A stretch of DNA of 64,000 nucleotides from Paenibacillus silvisoli (GTDB lineage: Bacteria; Bacillota; Bacilli; Paenibacillales; Paenibacillaceae). The translations under genes and the position numbers were made by a program. The stretch lies in NCBI RefSeq assembly GCF_030866765.1, contig NZ_CP133017.1, positions 5,174,501 through 5,238,500 of the forward strand. Direction: 5' to 3'. Under the pieces are notes generated by a model, which saw only the letters and a list, made by a program, of their open reading frames with translations, had not been told where the DNA came from and made no database searches. The stretch's first letter is position 1; the number at the start of each line of letters is the position of its first letter. Positions 58,912 through 64,000 of this stretch are shown here, in pieces.

Positions 58912-61038
58912 TTAAGCCAATTGATTCCGGTGCTTGTACCAATTCTCGAATAAATTCGCCGGAATCGGCTTCGTGAAGTAATAGCCCTGCGCCTCTTCGC
59001 AGTTGCGTTCGCGCAAAAACTTGATCTGCTCGTCGTTCTCTACGCCTTCGGCGGTCACCTTCAGCTTTAAGTTTTTGGCCATGGACGTAATCGTCGATAC
59101 GATCGCCGCATCGCTCCCGCCCTGCGTTAAATCGCCAACGAACGAGCGGTCGATCTTCAGCTTATCGATCGGGAACCGTTTCAGCGAAATGAGCGAGCTG
59201 TAGCCGGTGCCGAAATCGTCGATGCTGATCTTCACGCCGATCTCTTTCAGACTGGCGAGCGTCTCGCAGGCAAACTCCACGTCGCTTGTCATGCTCTCCG
59301 TAATTTCCAGCTCCAAATATCGCGGCTGCATGCCCGTTTGATCGAGGATGCTCTTGATTCGCTCCGCCAGCTGATGCTGCCTGAACTGCCGCATCGACAA
59401 GTTCACGGACATCATCATCGGAGGCATGCCGGCACTTTGCCAAGCGACATTTTGCTTGCAGGCGGCCTTAAGCACCCACTCCCCAAGCGGCAAAATAAGA
59501 CCGTTCTCCTCCGTCAGCGGAATAAATTCGCCCGGCGGCAGCAGGCCGCGCTTCGGATGATGCCAGCGCACGAGCGCCTCGACGCCGACGACCTTGCCGT
59601 TTGACAGGTTGACGAGCGGCTGATAAGCGAGCGTGAACTGCTCCTGCTCGATCGCGCGACGAAGATCGCTCTCAAGTCGCAGCCGGTCATGCGATTTCCG
59701 GTTCATCTCCGGTTCGTAGCTGGAGAACTCGTTGCGATGCATTTTGGCGTTGTACATGGCGGTGTCGGCATTTTTAAGCAGCACCTCCACGCTTTCCCCG
59801 TCCTGCGGAAAGAAGGAAATACCCAAGCTGATCGTGATGTGGTATTCCGCCTCGCCGAGCACGAAGGGCGCATCGAACAGCCCCATCAGCGCTTTGGCCT
59901 TCGACTCCACTTGCTCCTTCTCCTGCTCCATGATGTTCGGCATCAAGACGACGAACTCGTCTCCGCCCATCCGGTATACATGGCTCCGCTTGCCGGCCGC
60001 GAGGCGCAGCCGCTCCGAAACGGCCTGCAGCATTTGGTCGCCGAAGGAATGGCCAAGCGCATCGTTGAACGTTTTGAACCGGTCGATATCGAGCAGAAAG
60101 ACCGCCAGCTGGCTGTTGCTCAGCTGAGCCCGCCGCAGCTCCGCGTCCAGCTGCTCCTGCAGCAGCCGCCGGTTGGACAAGCCGGTCAGCTCATCATGGT
60201 AGGCCAAATAGTTAATGCGCGCTTCCGTGCGCTTTTGCTGCTTGAACGGCTCTTCCAGCGTGACGTAATAGATGCCCTTCATCAAGAAATAGTAGCCGAT
60301 CAGCCGATACAAATGGCCGAAGAGCATATCGCTGTCCTGGATGCCGGAGCCCAGCATGAACTGCACGTTGGCGACCAGGAAAAAGACGAGCGCTTGAATG
60401 ATGGTGAGCAGCGCTTGCGGGCGCTCGTTGCGGTTCAAGTACAGCAGCATTCCGAGCGTGCTTAAATACGAGAACAAAATGATGAAGCGCACCAGCGTTT
60501 CCAGCGTGCCGAGCGACTCGCCCGTCAGCACCGGCACGGCAGACAATCCGGCAAGCGCATAGTAGAGAACGGAAACAAGCACGGCAGACCCGAGCGATAC
60601 GACAACGGCCGGAAGCCGCTTCCTTGCGGCAACCGGCGCATCGTTCTTGCTGAAAATGAAAAACAGGCCGACGGAGCCGATCAGCTGGGCAGTCATCGCG
60701 AACAAGGCGGACAGCGTCGTTTCCCCGACGGACCGATAGAACGGCATCCCTTCCGTCGTCAGCCCGTGAAGCAAGTCGAATACGCCGACAGCGCCAAACA
60801 GCGCCGCCGTATAGAGCCGATGCTTCGACAACGATTTCGCGAAGAAGAGCCAGCCCAGCACCAGCATGGTGAAGCTGACCGCAAAGCCGCTGAACTCCAT
60901 GCTGGAATGGATGAACAGATAGACCTTCTTCGGAATCGTCCAATAGAGCTCGCTATGAAAGCCCCGCATAAATAAAAAGCCGATGACGGCGGCAATCGCC
61001 GTACACATCGTTATTTTTTCCGCCCTGTTTGCCGACAT
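58912..61038 (-). CDS. Membrane-bound GGDEF-EAL cyclic-di-GMP protein with MASE-type sensor
   Basis: About 708 residues from ATG 61038 (MSANRAEKITMCTAIAAVIG). The N-terminal ~260 residues form about eight membrane helices, a MASE3-like sensor. The GGDEF domain keeps RMGGDEFVVL, so synthase activity is possible. The EAL domain keeps GVEALVRWHHP, LEITESM, DDFGTGYSSL and the AEGVEN loop, so phosphodiesterase activity is likely. Such proteins set c-di-GMP to switch between motility and attachment. It stands alone between the gamma-glutamylcyclotransferase-like gene and pxpA. Confidence 0.93.
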   Translation of the reverse strand: MSANRAEKITMCTAIAAVIGFLFMRGFHSELYWTIPKKVYLFIHSSMEFSGFAVSFTMLVLGWLFFAKSLSKHRLYTAALFGAVGVFDLLHGLTTEGMPFYRSVGETTLSALFAMTAQLIGSVGLFFIFSKNDAPVAARKRLPAVVVSLGSAVLVSVLYYALAGLSAVPVLTGESLGTLETLVRFIILFSYLSTLGMLLYLNRNERPQALLTIIQALVFFLVANVQFMLGSGIQDSDMLFGHLYRLIGYYFLMKGIYYVTLEEPFKQQKRTEARINYLAYHDELTGLSNRRLLQEQLDAELRRAQLSNSQLAVFLLDIDRFKTFNDALGHSFGDQMLQAVSERLRLAAGKRSHVYRMGGDEFVVLMPNIMEQEKEQVESKAKALMGLFDAPFVLGEAEYHITISLGISFFPQDGESVEVLLKNADTAMYNAKMHRNEFSSYEPEMNRKSHDRLRLESDLRRAIEQEQFTLAYQPLVNLSNGKVVGVEALVRWHHPKRGLLPPGEFIPLTEENGLILPLGEWVLKAACKQNVAWQSAGMPPMMMSVNLSMRQFRQHQLAERIKSILDQTGMQPRYLELEITESMTSDVEFACETLASLKEIGVKISIDDFGTGYSSLISLKRFPIDKLKIDRSFVGDLTQGGSDAAIVSTITSMAKNLKLKVTAEGVENDEQIKFLRERNCEEAQGYYFTKPIPANLFENWYKHRNQLA

Positions 61039-61176
61039 GATGTCTGAAAGTCCCCCTTCAAGGTGAAACGGCTGCCGCCGTCTTTTTGGTGGCGCGCGTT
61101 TCATTCCGGAGAATTCTAAGCTCATTTATAACGTGAAAACTTATAAATTCTTAGAATTTGAAAAAGAACGCCGTTG

Positions 61177-61974
61177 TTACTGCGGAGGCCTTACACCGAT
61201 GCCCGCCGATTTCAATCCTTCGCGAAGCGCCGCGGCAAATGCCGCCGCATGCGGTCCGTCGCCATGGAGACAGACGGTGTCCCCCTGAATCGCAATGACC
61301 GCGCCTCCGCTTGTCTTCGCCTTGCCTTGCTCGATGATGCCGATCGTCTGCTGCAGCGACTCCTCCGCGGAGGTTAGCGTTGCGCCTGGCTCGCTGCGAG
61401 GCGTCAACGTGCCGTCCGCTTGGTAGGAGCGGTCCGCGAATATTTCGGACACCCCGCGAACCCCGAGCCTGTCCGCTGCGCGAAGCAGCTCGCTTCCCCA
61501 TTGACCATAGACCAATAGAGAAGGCTGATAGGCTTGTACCGCCCGTACGAACGCGTCCGCAAGCTCCGCGCTTCGCCCGGTCATATGATAGAGCGCCCCG
61601 TGCGGCTTCACATGGCGCAGGCTGCTGCCCGCCGCCCTCGCGAATGCATCCAGAGCGCCGATCTGATAAAGCGTCAAATCGTAGACCTCATCGGCCGTGA
61701 CCGCCATTTCGCGGCGGCCGAAGCCGAGCCGGTCCGGCAAACCGGGATGCGCGCCGATCGCCGCTCCCGCCCGCGCCGCCATCTCGACCGCTGCGCGCAT
61801 CGTATGGGGATCCCCGGCATGAAAGCCGCAGGCGATATTGACGGAGGTCACATGCGCGAGCAGCGCATCATCGTGGCCGAACGTATAAGCGCCGTAGCCT
61901 TCGCCGAAATCGCAGTTCAGGTCGACGAACCGCTGCCGCGGCGCCGGCTGCGTCCATTCCTCGTTATTCTTCAT
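61177..61974 (-). CDS. pxpA: 5-oxoprolinase subunit PxpA (LamB/YcsF family)
   Basis: About 265 residues from ATG 61974. Conserved signatures are FVDLNCDFGEGYGAYTFG near the start, SVNIACGFHAGDPHTM, GAHPGLPDRLGFGRREM, VKPHGALYHM and EIFADRSYQADGTL. With PxpB and PxpC it hydrolyses 5-oxoproline to glutamate using ATP. An upstream ATG (62007) is possible, but the family usually starts close to the VDLNCD motif. It is the last gene of the operon. Confidence 0.92.
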   Translation of the reverse strand: MKNNEEWTQPAPRQRFVDLNCDFGEGYGAYTFGHDDALLAHVTSVNIACGFHAGDPHTMRAAVEMAARAGAAIGAHPGLPDRLGFGRREMAVTADEVYDLTLYQIGALDAFARAAGSSLRHVKPHGALYHMTGRSAELADAFVRAVQAYQPSLLVYGQWGSELLRAADRLGVRGVSEIFADRSYQADGTLTPRSEPGATLTSAEESLQQTIGIIEQGKAKTSGGAVIAIQGDTVCLHGDGPHAAAFAAALREGLKSAGIGVRPPQ

Positions 61975-62012
61975 ATAGGCACATGCGGTCCTTTCTGAAT
62001 GGCACATTCCAA

Positions 62013-63071
62013 TTATGTGATGCGCTTGCTATGAAGCGCGATCGCGGCCGCAAGCATTCGCATGCCGCGCTCCTGCTCCAGGTAGCAGCGCTGGGCTTCC
62101 TCCAGCGTAACCAGCTCGAAGGCGATGTCGTCGCCCGGCTTGCACTGCGCCAGCAGCGGCAAATCCGCCGTTATGACGTGCGCGAGCTTCGGATAGCCGC
62201 CGGTCGTCTGGCAGTCCGCGCCGAGAATGATCGGCGCGCCTCCGCGCGGCACCTGAATCGTGCCGGCGATGACGCCGTGGGACAGCAGTTCCGCGCTGTC
62301 CTCCATATGCAGCGGGGGGCCATCGAGGCGGACCCCCATCCGGTCCGATGCGGGAGCCACGCGGAAGCGCTCCCGCATCAGCGCCGTACGGGCCGCTTCG
62401 CGGAACTGCCCGTACTCGGCGCCCGGCATCACGCGCAGCCGGATGCCGGCGGTATTGCCGCCGCCGCGCGGCCGCGGGGCCTGCAGCGGCGGCGGCGCGA
62501 ACCAGCCCGGGGCCGCCCAGCTCCGGCGGCGGCCCTGCGGCTTCGCCGCCGCTGCGCGCGCGGCGAGCGCTGCGCGCAGCGCAGCCGCCTGCGGCGGGGC
62601 GCTGCCGAGCGGCAGCACGTCGCCGGCGCGCAGCGGGCGCCCGGCTCCGGCGACGCCGCCGATGCCGGCGCGCGTGTCCGTGCCGCGGCTGCCCAACGCC
62701 GCCTCGGCCGCGAAGCCGCCGGCTGCCGCTACGTACGCGCGGCAGCCGCTCACGGCAGGCGGGAACGAGATCACCGTTCCCGCCGCGATCCAAACCGGCC
62801 GCTCCAGCGGCAGCGCCTCGCCGTCAACGAGCGGCGCCATATCGGCGCCGCAGACCGCGAGGAGCAGCGCTTCCTCCGCGACCAGCTGCGGACCGGTCAG
62901 CGTCAGCTCGAGCCCCGCGGCCCCCTCGGCGTTGCCCACAAGCAGGTTCGCGGTGCGCAGCGCCATCCGGTCCATTGCGCCGCCTTCGGGAACGCCGTAG
63001 GCGCGCCAGCCCGGACGGCCTAAATCTTGCATGGTTGTATGTAAGCCTGGCTTCAACACTCGTATGCTCAT
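62013..63071 (-). CDS. pxpC: 5-oxoprolinase subunit PxpC (KipA-like)
   Basis: This 352-residue protein has the biotin-dependent carboxyltransferase-like family motifs LKPGLHTTMQDLGRPGWRAY and GVPEGGAMDRMALRTANLLV, later SDRMGVRLDGPPL and GTIQVPRGGAPIILGADCQT. Residues about 160-205 are an Ala/Arg/Pro-rich insert of very high GC content, which looks recently expanded. The start ATG overlaps the pxpB stop (ATGA). Confidence 0.92.
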   Translation of the reverse strand: MSIRVLKPGLHTTMQDLGRPGWRAYGVPEGGAMDRMALRTANLLVGNAEGAAGLELTLTGPQLVAEEALLLAVCGADMAPLVDGEALPLERPVWIAAGTVISFPPAVSGCRAYVAAAGGFAAEAALGSRGTDTRAGIGGVAGAGRPLRAGDVLPLGSAPPQAAALRAALAARAAAAKPQGRRRSWAAPGWFAPPPLQAPRPRGGGNTAGIRLRVMPGAEYGQFREAARTALMRERFRVAPASDRMGVRLDGPPLHMEDSAELLSHGVIAGTIQVPRGGAPIILGADCQTTGGYPKLAHVITADLPLLAQCKPGDDIAFELVTLEEAQRCYLEQERGMRMLAAAIALHSKRIT

Positions 63072-63823
63072 TCTTCAGCCGCTCCCGGTTTCATGTCCAC
63101 GTACTCCTCCGCAAGGATCGGCACAAAGGTAAGCACATCGCCGGCGCGAAGCAGAAAAGGTTCCGCCCGCCCCGGATCGAACAACCGAAGCGGCGTACGG
63201 CCGATCAGCTGCCAGCCGCCGGGCGTCGCCAACGGGTAGATGCCGGTGTGTCCGCCGGCAATGCCGACGGAGCCAGCCGGCACCGCGCTTCGCGGCGAAG
63301 CCAGCCGCGGCTGGCTCAACTCCTGCGGCAGCCCGGTCAAATACGGAAACCCCGGCATAAAGCCGATCATGGCAACGCGATATTGCGCGGAAGCATGCCG
63401 CTTTACGAAGACGGTCTCCTCCAGCCCTGCCCGGGCGGCGCATGCCGCCAGGTCCGGACCGTAGGGACCGCCGTAGCAAACCGGTATTTCGACGATGCGC
63501 GGCTGGTTAGCCCCTACCGCCGATCGCGCTCGTTGAAGAAGGCTGTTCGTTTCGGCAGTCGCCGCGTCATACGGAGTGACTGCCGCGGCGTGCTGCCCAT
63601 GCCGAATCAGCGCCATCTCGTACACGATGGTGACCGAGTCGTAAGCCGGGACGACGTCCACGATCCAAGTGAGACGCTCCGCCCGGAACGCATCCGCGAG
63701 CGCGGCGGCTGTCTGCCACAGGCCGGACGCGTCTCCGCTTTCCAGCTTGACGACCAGCGCCCGGTCTCCGATCGGCGCCAAGCGGTAGGACCATCCCAAA
63801 TGTTCGCTCACAGCATTCACCAA
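63068..63823 (-). CDS. pxpB: 5-oxoprolinase subunit PxpB (KipI-like)
   Basis: About 251 residues; the first codons offer TTG, GTG and a later GTG without a decisive ribosome site. The family features are YRLAPIGDRALVVKLE near the start, EIPVCYGGPYGPDLAACA, GFMPGFPYLTGLP and GIAGGHTGIYPLATPGGWQL. In Bacillus subtilis the homologue KipI also inhibits the sporulation kinase KinA. As the complete pxpBCA set is present, 5-oxoprolinase is the primary reading. Confidence 0.92.
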   Translation of the reverse strand: MVNAVSEHLGWSYRLAPIGDRALVVKLESGDASGLWQTAAALADAFRAERLTWIVDVVPAYDSVTIVYEMALIRHGQHAAAVTPYDAATAETNSLLQRARSAVGANQPRIVEIPVCYGGPYGPDLAACAARAGLEETVFVKRHASAQYRVAMIGFMPGFPYLTGLPQELSQPRLASPRSAVPAGSVGIAGGHTGIYPLATPGGWQLIGRTPLRLFDPGRAEPFLLRAGDVLTFVPILAEEYVDMKPGAAEE

Positions 63824-63960
63824 TTTTCACTTATTTTCAACATTGCCGTCAGCAACTGGAAGTCATTCCCTAAGTGTCATAATCTCTTCTAGTTTGTACT
63901 ATTTCGGGGCTTTTTGTCCAGCCATTTCGAACGGTGCCGGCCAAACATTTTCCGACAAGA

Positions 63961-64000
63961 TCACCCGTTCTCCGATGCATAACGCTCAATGACCTCGACG
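63961..64000 (-). CDS. C-terminal end of an unidentified gene (cut by window edge)
   Basis: The last minus-strand codons read VEVIERYASENG then TGA. There is too little to name it. It lies about 140 bases upstream of pxpB on the same strand. Confidence 0.4.
   Translation of the reverse strand, partial: VEVIERYASENG

Noticed and set aside
63068-63823. KipI sporulation kinase inhibitor as the main function
   Set aside because: The complete pxpA, pxpB and pxpC set indicates 5-oxoprolinase; a KinA effect would be secondary and the kipR regulator is not seen.

Overview
The window looks like a chromosome segment of a spore-forming Gram-positive rod of the Paenibacillaceae (Paenibacillus or Cohnella type). 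The evidence is AGGAGG-like ribosome binding sites, several sporulation and coat genes (Spo0E-like, CotF-like, CotB-like, CotH), a phenylalanine T-box, a MutS2/DUF350 pair, Bacillus-style NrdR boxes, and a large sugar-utilisation operon with the lipoprotein/permease ABC type common in Paenibacillus. There are no rRNA or tRNA genes, intact insertion sequences, prophage or CRISPR arrays.

Layout. 1-4.8 kb: end of a DEAD-box helicase gene, an SDR, cheX, a zinc-dependent phospholipase C-like gene, an HRDC-domain gene behind a terminator-bearing leader, and small Firmicutes proteins. 4.9-18.6 kb: a minus-strand carbohydrate locus (GH2, Gfo/Idh oxidoreductase, LacI regulator with four operators, two permeases, lipoprotein, beta-helix protein, GH127 arabinofuranosidase) ending in a decayed GH38 mannosidase. 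It fits uptake and cytoplasmic degradation of plant oligosaccharides containing arabinofuranose. 18.6-26.4 kb: housekeeping genes (5'-3' exonuclease, two aminotransferases, ArsC/Spx-like, RluA, PduO, MFS, Spo0E-like, Lrp/AlaR-like). 26.6-31.7 kb: a spore-coat island whose core is a CotB-like gene, a divergent collagen-like gene and a CotH kinase gene. 31.7-47.8 kb: cysK, an MFS gene, mutS2 with DUF350 and two small proteins, three plus-strand genes, then pheST with an enormously extended zapA.

47.8-58.5 kb: the phe T-box, two families of 51-52 bp intergenic repeats, a copper locus (ycnJ, histidine kinase, response regulator, ycnI), NrdR-controlled class I ribonucleotide reductase genes, an AraC regulator and a membrane protein. 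58.5-64 kb: a gamma-glutamylcyclotransferase-like gene, a GGDEF-EAL protein and the 5-oxoprolinase operon pxpBCA.

Most notable: (1) the coat island, where a CotH kinase gene lies beside two divergently transcribed genes that both encode Gly-Ser-X triplet arrays, suggesting one kinase acting on a shared repeat format; (2) a ZapA of about 1450 residues, almost all predicted coiled coil, with an 18-residue repeat; (3) a two-component system embedded between ycnJ and ycnI; (4) four identical LacI-type operators about three helical turns apart; (5) a promoter plus a perfect intrinsic terminator upstream of the HRDC gene. All functional statements come from sequence reading only.
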